Below are positions 26,032 through 34,835 of a DNA stretch of 64,000 nucleotides, one piece after another (position 1 is the stretch's first letter; each line of letters opens with the position of its first letter). Source of the DNA: CAWJJM01 sp963843275 (GTDB lineage: Bacteria; Acidobacteriota; Thermoanaerobaculia; Multivoradales; JBCCEF01); contig CAWJJM010000012.1 in assembly GCA_963843275.1 (NCBI GenBank), positions 1,302,001 through 1,366,000 of the forward strand. The letters are read 5' to 3'. The notes under the pieces were generated by a model, which searched no databases, had not been told where the DNA came from, and saw nothing but the letters and a program-made list of their open reading frames with translations. Made by a program: the position numbers and the translations under genes.

Positions 26032-26435
26032 GGGGCGGATGCGGGCGCGTCTGCGGCGTCGCCGCTCGCTCGGGGGGCCTGCGGCGACCCGGCGGTCGCC
26101 TCAGCCCCCCTCCCTCACGCTCCTTGCAGCCACACCCACCTCCACCCCCTAGCCCCGGAAGCCACCCCCCACGCAGAGAAAACGAGGGGCGGATGCGGGC
26201 GCGTCTGCGGCGTCGCTGCTCGCTCGGGGGGCCTGCGGCGACCCGGCGGTCGCCTCAGCCCCCTCCCTCGCGCTCCTCGCAGCCACACCCACCTCCACCC
26301 CCTGGCCCCGGAAGCCACCCCCCACGCAGAGAAAACGAGGGGCGGATGCGGGCGCGTCTGCGGCCTCGGCGCTCGGTCGGACGGGCTGCGGCGACCCGGC
26401 GGGCGCCTCACCCGTACGCCCTCCCGCTCCTTGCA
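26031..26435. repeat. Tandem palindromic repeat array B (154/153-bp units, two full copies and one partial)
   Basis: Second place of the family seen at 13675-14093. Units begin with GGGGCGGATGCGGGCGCG at 26032, about 26186 and 26339. Hairpins lie at 26072-26110, 26226-26263 and 26381-26415, with loop CGGC instead of TCGT. The third unit has diverged, but its arms changed together: GGGGGG with CCCCCC became ACGGG with CCCGT. The spacer half (CACCCACCTCCACCCCCT shared, the rest differing from array A) is alike within the array. As in A, it starts at the stop codon TAG of the + strand gene and ends just before the stop of the convergent gene. Confidence 0.9.
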
Positions 26436-26454
26436 TCGTCAGAAGCGGCGACGG

Positions 26455-26874
26455 TCACCAGTCGGTGACGGCGCCGCGACCCTTCTTGACCTCGGCGCGC
26501 TTCTTCTTCTCCTCGAGGCGGCGGCGGCGGGCGCGGCGGGGGACGCGGGTGCGCTTGCGGGGCGGGTCGGTGGAGAGGGCCCAGGCGACCAGCTCGGCGA
26601 AGCGCTCGGTGGCGGCGTCGCGGTTGGCGGCCTGGGTGCGGTGGCGCTGCGAGGTGACCTGCAGGACGCCGGCCTTGGTGATGCGGGTCGCCAGGCGTTC
26701 GGCGAGGCGCGCCTTCTGCGCGTCGTCCAGCGCCGCCGAGGCCGCCGGCTCCCAGCGCAGGGTGACCCGGGTCTCGAGCTTGTTGACGTTCTGGCCGCCG
26801 GGGCCGCCGCTGCGCGAGGTGACGTAGCTCAGCTCGTCGTCGGGCACCTCGAGCCCTTGGCGGACCTGCACCAT
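26455..26874 (-). CDS. arfB: Alternative ribosome-rescue factor ArfB (YaeJ/ICT1 type)
   Basis: A 139-residue class-I release-factor-like protein without codon-recognition domains. YVTSRSGGPGGQNVNKLETR contains the catalytic GGQ that hydrolyses peptidyl-tRNA on stalled ribosomes. The basic C-terminal tail (RKRTRVPRRARRRRLEEKKK) is the part that enters the empty mRNA channel. It starts 9 bases after the fdhA stop on the same strand, so it is in the formate dehydrogenase transcript. Confidence 0.93.
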   Translation of the reverse strand: MVQVRQGLEVPDDELSYVTSRSGGPGGQNVNKLETRVTLRWEPAASAALDDAQKARLAERLATRITKAGVLQVTSQRHRTQAANRDAATERFAELVAWALSTDPPRKRTRVPRRARRRRLEEKKKRAEVKKGRGAVTDW

Positions 26875-26883
26875 CCGGCGCGC

Positions 26884-29649
26884 CTACTCGGCCGCGACCG
26901 CCGCCCAGGCGCCGGGGAACACCTGGCGCACCTCGCCGTCGGCCACCGGCTCGAGGCGGGCGGCGCACACCTTGTACTCCCCCGTCCCGGTGACCGCGTC
27001 GCCGGCGTCGTTGGTGAGCCGGTTGGTGCGGGTCTCGGCGAAGTGGAAGGGCATCCAGATTCCGCCGGGGCGGACCTGGCGGCTGACCAGCGCCCGCGCC
27101 CGCGCCCGGCCGCGGCGGGTCACCACGTCGACGTACTGGCCGTCGTCGATCCCCAGGCGCCGGGCGTCGCGCGGGTGGACCTCGACGAACGCCTCCGGCT
27201 GCTTGCCGTCGAGCCCCTCCGAGCGCCGCGTCTGGGTGGCGGCGTTGTAGTGGTAGAGGGTGCGGCCGGTGGAGAGCACCAGCGGGTACTCGGGGTCACC
27301 GCTCTCCGCCGGCGCGCGGTACTCCACCGCCTGGAACAGCCCCTTGCCGCGCAACACGCCGCCCTTGTGCAGGTACTCGGTCGACGGCGCCTCGGGGGTC
27401 GGCACCGGCCACTGCAGGCCCCCCTCGCGCTCGATCCGCGGGTGCGAGATGCCGGCGAACTTGGGCGACAGCGCCGCCATCTCGGCATAGACGTCGCCCG
27501 GCCCGGCGTAGGCGGGCTGCTCGAGGCCGGAGCGGCGCATCACCTCCACCAGGATCTCCCAGTCGGCGCGCGCCTCGCCGGGCGGCTCGACCGCCTTGCG
27601 CACCCGCTGCACGCGCCGGTCGGAGTTGGTGAAGACGCCGTCCTTCTCGGCGAAGCAGGCCGCCGGCAGGACCACGTCGGCGGTGCGGCAGCTCTCGTTG
27701 AGGAAGATGTCCTGGACCACCAGGAAGTCGATCTCCTCGAGCGCGTTCTCGACCCGGCAGGCGTTGGGCTCGGAGACCACGATGTCCTCGCCCATCAGGT
27801 AGAGGGCGCGGATGCCGTGGCCGAGCTCCTTCATCATCTGGTTGAGGTTGAGGCCCGGCCGGTCGCTCTGCGGCACCCCCCAGGCGCGGGCGAACTTCTC
27901 GCGTACCGCCGGGTCGGTGGCCGACTGGTAGCCGGGGTAGAAGACCGGGGTGGCGCCGGCGTCGTTGGCCCCCTGGACGTTGTTCTGGCCGCGCAGCGGG
28001 TTGAGGCCGGCCGAGCGCTTGCCGAGGTGCCCGGTCATCAGCACCAGGTTCGACAGCGCGTACACGTTGTCGGTGCCGGTGGTGTGCTCGGTGATGCCCA
28101 GCGTGTAGTAGATGCCGGCCTTCGCGGTGGTGGCGTAGGCGCGCGCCACCTGCCGGATCACCTCGGCGGGCACGCCGGTGACCGCCTCGGCCTCCTCCGG
28201 CGGGTAGCGCAGCACCGTGTCGCGGACCGCCTCGAAGCCCTCGGTGTTGGCGGCCACGTAGTCGTGGTCGACGAGGTCCTCGGAGACGATGACGTGGGCC
28301 ATCGCGTTGAGCAGCCAGACGTCGCTGCCCGGGGCGAGCTGCAGGTGCCAGTCGGCGATGTCGGCGAGCCAGATGCGCCGCGGGTCGGCGACCGCGAGGC
28401 GGGCGCCGCGGCGCACCGCCCGCTTCATCTCCATCGCGATGACCGGGTGCGCCTCGGTGGTGTTCGAGCCGATGACGAAGAGAAAGTCCGCGTCACGGAT
28501 CTCCGGGATCGAGTTGGTCATCGCCCCCGCCCCGTACGTGGTCACCAGACCGGCGACCGTGGGGGCGTGTCACGTGGCCGCGCATTGGTGGACGTTGTGC
28601 GTCCCCCAGGCTGCGCGGGCCATCTTCTGGATCAGGTAGTTCTCCTCGCCGGTGCAGCGGCTGGAGCTGATGAAGGCGAGGGCGTCGGGACCGTGCTCCG
28701 CGGCCACCGCCCCGAGCCCCGCCACCACCCGGTCGAGCGCCTCGTCCCAGCTCGCCGGCACCAGCTCGCCGGAGGCGTCGCGCACCAGCGGCGTGGTCAG
28801 GCGGTCCGGGTGGTGGATGAAATCGTTGGCGAAGCGCCCCTTGACGCACAGGTTGCCGTCGTTGACGGTGGTGCCCGGCGGCGGCGGCGTCACCTTGACC
28901 ACGCGGCCGGCGTCGCGGTCGACGTTGAGGTCGATCTGGCAGCCGACGCCGCAGAAGTTGCAGGTCGTGCGCACCTTCTCGAGGTCGCGCTCCGGAACGC
29001 CCCAGGCGAGCGCCGGCCGCTCGGTCATCGCCCCGGTGGGACAGACCGCCACGCAGCCGCCGCACAGCTCGCAGGTCGTGTCGGTGAGCGAGCGGCCGTC
29101 GGCGGTGGAGATGGTGGTGGCGGCGCCGCGCCCGGCCAGGGTGATGGCGGAGACGCCCTCGATCTCGTCGCAGTAGCGGGTGCACAGGCCGCAGGCGATG
29201 CAGCGGTCGGGGCGGAACTCGATGAACGGGTTGAGGTCGCCGGGGCGCGCCGCCCGCGGCGACGCCACCGGCGCCCACTCCCCGGCGGTGCCGTGGCGCG
29301 CGGCGAGCTCGTGCAGGCGCGACGGGTTGTTGTCCTCGGCGGCGGCGCGGTCGGCGACGGTGTCGGCGAGGTGCAGGGAGAGCAGGAAGCGGCGGTTGCG
29401 CTCCACCCGCGGCGTCGCGGTGCGCACCACCATCCCCGCGGCGGTCGGCTGGGCGCAGGACGGCACCAGGCGCCGCGCGCCCTCCACCTCGACGAGGCAC
29501 ATGCGGCAGGCGCCCGCCGGCTCCAGCCGCTCGTCGTAGCACAGCGTGGGGATCTCGACCCCGATGCGCCGCGCCGCCGCCAGCACCGTCTCACCGGGCC
29601 GGACGTCCACCTCGTTGCCGTCGATCACCAGGAGCTTGCCGTCCGTCAT
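26884..29649 (-). CDS. fdhA: NAD-dependent formate dehydrogenase, alpha (Mo/W) subunit with selenocysteine
   Basis: A 921-residue protein read through a UGA at codon 360 (28572-28570), which without readthrough appears as two genes. An N-terminal [2Fe-2S] domain (IPTLCYDERLEPAGACRMCL) is followed by two 4Fe-4S clusters (CIACGLCTRYCDE, CELCGGCVAVCPTGAM), the 4Fe-4S site CNFCGVGCQIDL, and the molybdopterin domain. The active-site segment is NVHQCAAT-UGA-HAPTVAGLVTTYGAGAM, where homologues have Cys or Sec before HAPTV. A SECIS hairpin follows. It oxidises formate and passes electrons to FdhB. Its ATG overlaps the fdhB stop (ATGA); arfB follows. Confidence 0.93.
28540..28558 (-). promoter_or_regulatory. 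Bacterial SECIS element of fdhA
   Basis: GGTCGCC-GGTCT-GGTGACC forms a 7-bp stem (one G-U pair) with the 5-base loop GGTCT, beginning 11 bases after the UGA. The loop sequence GGUCU is the same as in the E. coli fdhF SECIS that SelB binds, and the loop lies 18 bases from the UGA, within the known range. Confidence 0.85.
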
Positions 29650-31157
29650 CGTCCGAACTCCTTCGGGAAGTAGCGCATCGCGCTGGTCAGCGGCAGCGCC
29701 GCCGCCTGCCCCAGGCCGCAGATGCTGGCCTCCCCCATCCCCCAGGCCACCTCGTCCACCGGGGCGAGCGCCGCCGGGTCGCGCTCCTCCAGGTAGCGGT
29801 CCAGCGCGCGGCGCAGCAACCGGGTCCCGATGCGGCAGGGCGAGCACTGGCCGCACGACTCGTCCTCGAAGAACACCGCCTGGGCCAGCGCGGCTTCCAC
29901 CATGTCGGCGCCCTCGTTGAGCACCACGATGCCGGCCGAGCCGAGCATCGAGCCCGCCGCCGTCAGCGACGCGAAGTCGAGCGGCAGCCCCGAGCGCTCG
30001 GCGGGCAGGAAGCCGCTCGAGGCGCCGCCCGGCGAGAAGGCCTTGAGCCGACCCCCCGTGACGCCGCCGGCGGCCGCCAGCAGCTCGTCCAGCGACACCC
30101 CCATCGGCATCTCGTAGACCCCCGGCCGCGCCACGTGCCCCGAGAGGCAGTACAGCTTGGTGCCGGGCTCGGTGCGCCCCGCGGCGCGGAACCAGGCGCC
30201 GCCGCGGGTGAGGATGGCCGGCAGACAGGCGAGGGTCTCGACGTTCTGGATCAGCGTCGGCTTGCCGCGGAAGCCGACCTCCACGGGGAACGGCGGCTTC
30301 ATCCGCGGCATGCCGCGCTTGCCCTCCAACGACTCGAGCAGCGCCGTCTCCTCGCCGCAGATGTAGGCGCCGTGGCCGTCGACCACGTGCCAGCGCGGGC
30401 CGGGCTCGAGGAGGCCGCGCTCGCGGGCGGCGTCGAGCGCCCTCTCGAAGGCCCGCCGGACGGCGCCGAACTCCCCGCGCACGTAGACGTAGACGTCGCC
30501 CGCGCCCACCGCCGCCGCCGCGATCGCCAGCCCCTCGACCACCCGGTGGGGCCGCCGCAGCAGCACCTCGCGGTCCTTGAACGTCCCCGGCTCGCCCTCG
30601 TCGGCGTTGAGCACCACGTAGCGCTCGGCCTCGGCCTGCCGCCGCACCGCGTTCCACTTCACGTGCGCCGGGAAGCCGGCGCCGCCGCGGCCGGTGAGCC
30701 CCGACGCCTCGAGCTCGCCGCACACCCAGTCGGCGCCGCGCCGGCGCGCCAGGGCCAGCGCCGCGGAGCCGGTGTCGTCGGGAGCCGCCAGGTCGATGGC
30801 CAGCTCGGGGTGGCTCGGGGTCAGCGCCGGGGCCGGGGAGGCGTCCTCCCCCGCCGGGTCCCACCGTGCCGGCGCCGCGTCGCAGCGCCCCAGGCAGGAG
30901 GCGGCGGTGCACGCCACCCCGCTCCCCTCGAGCTCCGCCAGCAGCCGGTCCGCCCCCGCCAGGCGGCACGACAGCCCCTGGCACACCCGCACCGCCCGGG
31001 GATCGGCGAGCAGCGAGTAGAAGGACGCGACGCCGTAGACGTCGGCCTCGGGGACGCCGGTCTCCCGGTGCACCCGGGCGGCGACCCCGGGCGCCGCCCC
31101 CCCGGCCGCCTCCAGACGGTGGAGAACCTCTTCGCGGCGGGCTCCTTTCGGCAACAT
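29646..31157 (-). CDS. fdhB: NAD-dependent formate dehydrogenase, beta subunit (NuoE-NuoF fusion)
   Basis: A 503-residue fusion. Residues 1-95 are NuoE-like, with the thioredoxin-fold [2Fe-2S] ligands in VCQGLSCRLAG and AASCLGRCDAAP. The remainder is NuoF-like: GLTGRGGAGFPAHVKW binds NADH, NADEGEPGTFKDRE binds FMN, and SCGQCSPCRIGTRLL plus SICGLGQAA hold a 4Fe-4S cluster. It takes electrons from FdhA and reduces NAD+. No NuoG-like extra or membrane subunit is present, so this is a soluble enzyme. A TATACT box (31172-31167) ends 9 bases before the ATG. Confidence 0.92.
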   Translation of the reverse strand: MLPKGARREEVLHRLEAAGGAAPGVAARVHRETGVPEADVYGVASFYSLLADPRAVRVCQGLSCRLAGADRLLAELEGSGVACTAASCLGRCDAAPARWDPAGEDASPAPALTPSHPELAIDLAAPDDTGSAALALARRRGADWVCGELEASGLTGRGGAGFPAHVKWNAVRRQAEAERYVVLNADEGEPGTFKDREVLLRRPHRVVEGLAIAAAAVGAGDVYVYVRGEFGAVRRAFERALDAARERGLLEPGPRWHVVDGHGAYICGEETALLESLEGKRGMPRMKPPFPVEVGFRGKPTLIQNVETLACLPAILTRGGAWFRAAGRTEPGTKLYCLSGHVARPGVYEMPMGVSLDELLAAAGGVTGGRLKAFSPGGASSGFLPAERSGLPLDFASLTAAGSMLGSAGIVVLNEGADMVEAALAQAVFFEDESCGQCSPCRIGTRLLRRALDRYLEERDPAALAPVDEVAWGMGEASICGLGQAAALPLTSAMRYFPKEFGR

Positions 31158-31166
31158 GACGGTTTC

Positions 31167-31172
31167 AGTATA
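31167..31172 (-). promoter_or_regulatory. -10 box TATACT of the fdhB-fdhA-arfB operon
   Basis: TATACT on the minus strand ends 9 bases before the fdhB ATG and no ribosome-binding site lies between, so the operon mRNA is probably leaderless. Confidence 0.55.
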
Positions 31173-31244
31173 GCGGCCGGCGCGGGCGGCGGAACCGGCC
31201 GCGACCGCCCCGCCGCGGCGCCGCGCCGCCGCCGGTGGGCTCCG

Positions 31245-32135
31245 TCAGCCCTCCTCCACCGGGGTCGCCGCGACCGCCCGGGACGCGTCCGTCCCCGGGT
31301 GCGCGTCCTCCAGGGCGGCCAGGAAGTCCCCCGCCGTCGCCCAGCGCCGGGCGGGCCGTTTCTCGAGCGCCCGCATCACCACGGCGGCGAGCTCCGCCGG
31401 CACCCCGTCGCGCCGCTCCGCGAGCGGCCGCGGCGGCTCGTGGGCCACCGCCCGGACGACGGCCGCGGCCCCGGCGCCGCCGAACGGCGGCCCGCCGGCC
31501 AGCATCTCGTAGAGCACCACCCCGGCCGACCACAGGTCGGCGCGCGCGTCCGCCGGCGTGCCGCGTAGCACCTCCGGAGCGCTGGTGGCGGCGGCCCCGC
31601 GCAGCCCGTCGTCCGTGCCCGGCGGCGCGGCGAGGCCGAGGTCGAGGATGAGCAGCTCGCCGCGCGGCGTGACGAGGAGGTTCCCCGGCGCCACGTCCCG
31701 GTGTACGAACCCGGCCGCGTGCAGGGCGGCGAGGCCGCACAGGAGCTGGCACCCCAGCCCGACGGCCTCCCCGACCGGCAGCGCGCCGGCGGCGGCGAGC
31801 CGTTGCGCCAGGGTGCGACCCGGGTGGAGCGGCATGACCAGGCAGGGCCCGTCGTCGGCGCTCTCGAGGAGCTCCTCGACGGCGCCGACGTTCGGATGGT
31901 CGACCGCCCGCGCGACGGCCGCCTCGCGGCGCAGGCGCTCCCGGGCGGCCGGGTCGTCCGCCAGCGCCACCGAGAGGATCTTGAGCGCCACCGCGCGCCC
32001 GTCGCGGGTGTCGACGCCGCGGACCACCACGGCCGTGCCGCCGCCGCCGATCCGCTCGCCGAGACGGTAGGGCCCGCGGCGGGCGGGGGGGCGGGGCGGG
32101 CGGGGGGGCGTCGCGGGCACCTGCGGCGGCCTCAC
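31245..32135 (-). CDS. Soluble eukaryotic-like serine/threonine protein kinase
   Basis: A 296-residue kinase domain without membrane segment. IGGGGTAVVVRGVD is the P-loop, AVALKILSVAL has the ATP-binding Lys, FVHRDVAPGNLLV the catalytic HRD, LLILDLGLAAP replaces DFG with DLG, and TSAPEVLRGTPADARADLWS is the APE/activation segment. A Pro-rich N-terminus and a short C-terminal tail flank it. The start used is GTG at 32135; an ATG at 32203 with an ideal TAGGGT box opens another frame that ends on this GTG (see separate entry), so the true N-terminus may lie upstream through a frameshift. Confidence 0.87.
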   Translation of the reverse strand: MRPPQVPATPPRPPRPPARRGPYRLGERIGGGGTAVVVRGVDTRDGRAVALKILSVALADDPAARERLRREAAVARAVDHPNVGAVEELLESADDGPCLVMPLHPGRTLAQRLAAAGALPVGEAVGLGCQLLCGLAALHAAGFVHRDVAPGNLLVTPRGELLILDLGLAAPPGTDDGLRGAAATSAPEVLRGTPADARADLWSAGVVLYEMLAGGPPFGGAGAAAVVRAVAHEPPRPLAERRDGVPAELAAVVMRALEKRPARRWATAGDFLAALEDAHPGTDASRAVAATPVEEG

Positions 32136-32203
32136 CGGCCGCGGCGGGAGCCGCTCTCCGGCAGCGGACCGCGGCCCGGCGACGGAACCTGCGGCGGGAT
32201 CAT
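32132..32203 (-). other. Short leader ORF (23 codons) overlapping the kinase start
   Basis: An ATG at 32203, 7 bases after TAGGGT (32216-32211), opens a 23-codon Pro-rich frame whose TGA overlaps the kinase GTG by four bases (GTGA). It could be a translationally coupled leader peptide. Because both this frame and the kinase start contain PPQVP and are Pro-rich, a sequencing frameshift that split one N-terminus is equally possible. Confidence 0.35.
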
Positions 32204-32336
32204 CCCGGCCACCCTACTCCACGCCCGCCCGGCCGCCAACCGCGGCGGCGGGAACCTCCGACGCCCCCCCTGTCTCTCACCTCGAGGACGGCGCCGCGCG
32301 GCGCCGCCGCCCGCTTCCACCGACCCGACGGAACGC

Positions 32337-33701
32337 ATGCACGACCGAATCCTCTCGATCGCCCTGGCGATCCTCGCCCTCGGCGCCGCGACGGCCGGCG
32401 CCCAGACGCCTCCCGACCCCGCGGCCGGCGGGGAGCTGTCGCTGGCCCGGGCCATGGAGATGGCGCGCCAGCGCGCCCGCCCGGTGGCCGCGGCCGAGGC
32501 GCGCCGCACGGCCCGCCTCGCCGAGGCCCGTCAGGCCCGGGCCCAGCGCCTGCCCGTCGTCCGCCTGCAGGAGATCTGGATGCGCACCGACTCCCCGGCG
32601 GAGGCCTTCGCGCTGACCCTGAACCAGGAGCGCTTCTCGTTCCAGGACTTCGTGGCCGGCGACCCCAACGCGCCCGATCCGGTCGACGCCGCGACGACCC
32701 GCCTGGAGGTCGAGCTGCCGCTCTACACCGGCGGCGAGCTGCCGCGGCGGATCCGCCAGGCCGAGCTCGCCGCGGAGGCCGCCGGCGACACCGCCGGCCG
32801 CGCCTCCGACGCCGCCGCCCTGGCCGCCGCCGAGGCCTACCTCGGCCTCGCCCAGGCGCGCGAGCGGGTCGCCCTCCTCGAGCGCTCCCTCGACACCGTG
32901 CGCAGCCACGCCACCCTCGCCCGCTCCTACGTCGAGCAGGGGCTGCTGGTGCGCTCCGAGGAGCTCCGGGCCGAGGTCGAGGTGGCCCGCCTCGAGGATC
33001 TGCTGGCGCAGGCGCGGGGGCAGGCGCAGGTGGCGGAGTCGGCGCTCTCGATGCGCCTCGCCGTCCCCGGCGAGCCGGCCTGGCGCACCGCGCCGCTGCC
33101 GGCGCCGGCGCCGCTGGAGCGCGACCTCGACGACTGGCTGGCCGCCGCCGACGGACGCGGCGACCTGGCGGCCGCGCGCCGCATGGTCCAGGCCGCCGAG
33201 CTCGAGGTCGAGGCCCGCCGCGCCGCCCGCCGGCCGCGCGTCGGGCTGGTCGCCCGCGGCGACCTGGTGGACGACACCCCCTTCGGCAACCACGGCGACT
33301 CGACGGCGCTGATCGCGCAGGGCTCGATCGATCTCTTCGCCGGCGGCCGCCACCGCGCCGCCGTCGCCGCCGCGAGCGCCGACGCCGAGGCGGCGCGGCA
33401 GGACGTGGAGGCCTTCGCCGAGGGCGTCCGGCTGGCCGTGCGCTCCGCCTGGGTCGAGGCGCAGAGCGCCCGGCAACGCCACGCCACCGCGGCGGCCGCG
33501 GTCGACGCGGCGCGTGAGAACGAACGGATCGTCGAGGAGCGCTTCCGCCGCGGAGTGGTCAAGACGATCGACCTTCTGGATGCCGCCACCGCCCGCCGGG
33601 AGGCGGAGACGCGGGAGCTGGTGGCGCGGGCCCAGGCCGACCTGGCCGGTCTGCGCCTGGCGGTCGAGGCCGGCGAGAGGCCGGAGACGGTGATGCCATG
33701 A
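32337..33701 (+). CDS. TolC-like outer-membrane efflux protein
   Basis: A 454-residue exported protein. Residues 1-22 form a signal peptide (IALAILALGAATAGAQTP). Two outer-membrane efflux (OEP) repeats follow, with long Ala/Glu/Arg helices (ARLAEARQARAQRLP, EAYLGLAQARERVALLERSL, RSAWVEAQSARQRHATAAAA) and the typical GVVKTIDLLDAATARREAET near the end. It forms the trimeric channel of the tripartite pump made with the next two genes, whose adaptor gene overlaps its stop (ATGA). Confidence 0.88.
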   Translation: MHDRILSIALAILALGAATAGAQTPPDPAAGGELSLARAMEMARQRARPVAAAEARRTARLAEARQARAQRLPVVRLQEIWMRTDSPAEAFALTLNQERFSFQDFVAGDPNAPDPVDAATTRLEVELPLYTGGELPRRIRQAELAAEAAGDTAGRASDAAALAAAEAYLGLAQARERVALLERSLDTVRSHATLARSYVEQGLLVRSEELRAEVEVARLEDLLAQARGQAQVAESALSMRLAVPGEPAWRTAPLPAPAPLERDLDDWLAAADGRGDLAAARRMVQAAELEVEARRAARRPRVGLVARGDLVDDTPFGNHGDSTALIAQGSIDLFAGGRHRAAVAAASADAEAARQDVEAFAEGVRLAVRSAWVEAQSARQRHATAAAAVDAARENERIVEERFRRGVVKTIDLLDAATARREAETRELVARAQADLAGLRLAVEAGERPETVMP

Positions 33702-34831
33702 ACCTGACGACGACGATGCGACGACCCCTCCTCCCCGGGCTGCTGCTGCTCGCCCTCCCCCTCGCCGCCGCCGGCCTCGCCGGCTGCGGCCACGACGACG
33801 CCGCCGAGGCGCCGGCGACGGAGGCGAGCGCCTCCCTGCCCGCCGGCCCGGCGGTCGGCGAAGCGCGGCGCGAAGAGCTGCCGCGCACCCTCGACCTCTA
33901 CGGGACGGTGGAGGCCGACCGCACCGCGGCGATCTCCAGCCGCGTGATGGCGATGGTGACGGCGGTCCGCGTCACCGCCGGCGACCGGGTCGCGCCGGGG
34001 CAGGTCCTGGTCGAGATCGACCCCCAGGCCGCCCGCGGCCAGCTCTCGCAGGCCCAGGGCGGCCTCGCCCAGGCGCGGGCGGCGCTGGCGCTGGCGGAGC
34101 GCAACCACGCGCGCTACGAGGCGCTGGCCGAGGCCGACGCCGCCTCCGAGCTCGAGCTCGACATGGCGCGGATGGAGCTCGAACGGGCTCGCGGCGCCGT
34201 CGAGCAGGCCGAGGGCGCGGTCGCCGCCGCCGGGGCGGTGGCCGGCGACTCGCGGGTGACCGCGCCGTTCGCCGGCCGGGTGGCGCGCAAGATGGTGGAG
34301 GTCGGCGACCTCGCCGCCCCGGGCCGGCCGCTGCTGCTGCTCGAGTCGGTGGGCTCGCGACGGGTGACCCTGTCGGTTCCCGAGAGCGTGGTGGCGGCGA
34401 GCGGGCTGGCGGTCGGTGCGCCCGTCGAGGTGCGCCTCGACGCCCGGCCCGACCTCGGCGCCCTGCCGGCCCGGGTGGTCGAGATGACGCCGGGCGCCGA
34501 TCCCCTCTCCCACGCCTACGAAGCCAAGGTCTCGGTGCCCGCCGAGGCGCTGCCGGCCGGCGCCGAGCTGCCCACCGGCGCCGCCGCGCGGGCCACGCTG
34601 CGGGTCGGCAGCCGGTCGGCGGTCACCGTCCCGGCCGACGCGCTGTTCGCGCGCGGCGGGCTCGACCTGGTGGTGGTGCGCGACGCCGAGGGCCACGCGG
34701 CCACCCGGGCGGTGACGCCGGGCCGCCGGCTCGACGACGGCCGCGTCGAGGTCCTCTCGGGCCTCGAGGGCGGCGAGACCCTGCTGCGCGCCGCCGGCGA
34801 CGCCACGGACGGCACCGGGAGCGAGGGCTGA
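33698..34831 (+). CDS. Periplasmic membrane-fusion (adaptor) lipoprotein of an RND pump
   Basis: A 377-residue HlyD/AcrA-type adaptor. LPLAAAGLAGCGHDD near residue 30 is a lipobox. TAAISSRVMAMVTAVRVTAG and DRVAPGQVLVEIDPQ form the biotinyl-lipoyl half; a helical hairpin rich in Ala and Glu follows; VTAPFAGRVARKMVEVGD completes the lipoyl domain, then beta-barrel and membrane-proximal domains. It links the RND transporter to the TolC-like channel. The start overlaps the channel gene stop by 4 bases. Confidence 0.9.
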   Translation: MNLTTTMRRPLLPGLLLLALPLAAAGLAGCGHDDAAEAPATEASASLPAGPAVGEARREELPRTLDLYGTVEADRTAAISSRVMAMVTAVRVTAGDRVAPGQVLVEIDPQAARGQLSQAQGGLAQARAALALAERNHARYEALAEADAASELELDMARMELERARGAVEQAEGAVAAAGAVAGDSRVTAPFAGRVARKMVEVGDLAAPGRPLLLLESVGSRRVTLSVPESVVAASGLAVGAPVEVRLDARPDLGALPARVVEMTPGADPLSHAYEAKVSVPAEALPAGAELPTGAAARATLRVGSRSAVTVPADALFARGGLDLVVVRDAEGHAATRAVTPGRRLDDGRVEVLSGLEGGETLLRAAGDATDGTGSEG

Positions 34832-34835
34832 GGCG

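Noticed and set aside
13675..26435. CRISPR array
   Set aside because: Units are about 155 bp and tandem, spacers are not unique, and no cas genes are present.
26431..29673. A 1080-codon + strand frame opposite arfB and fdhA
   Set aside because: It is the antisense of clearly recognised genes.
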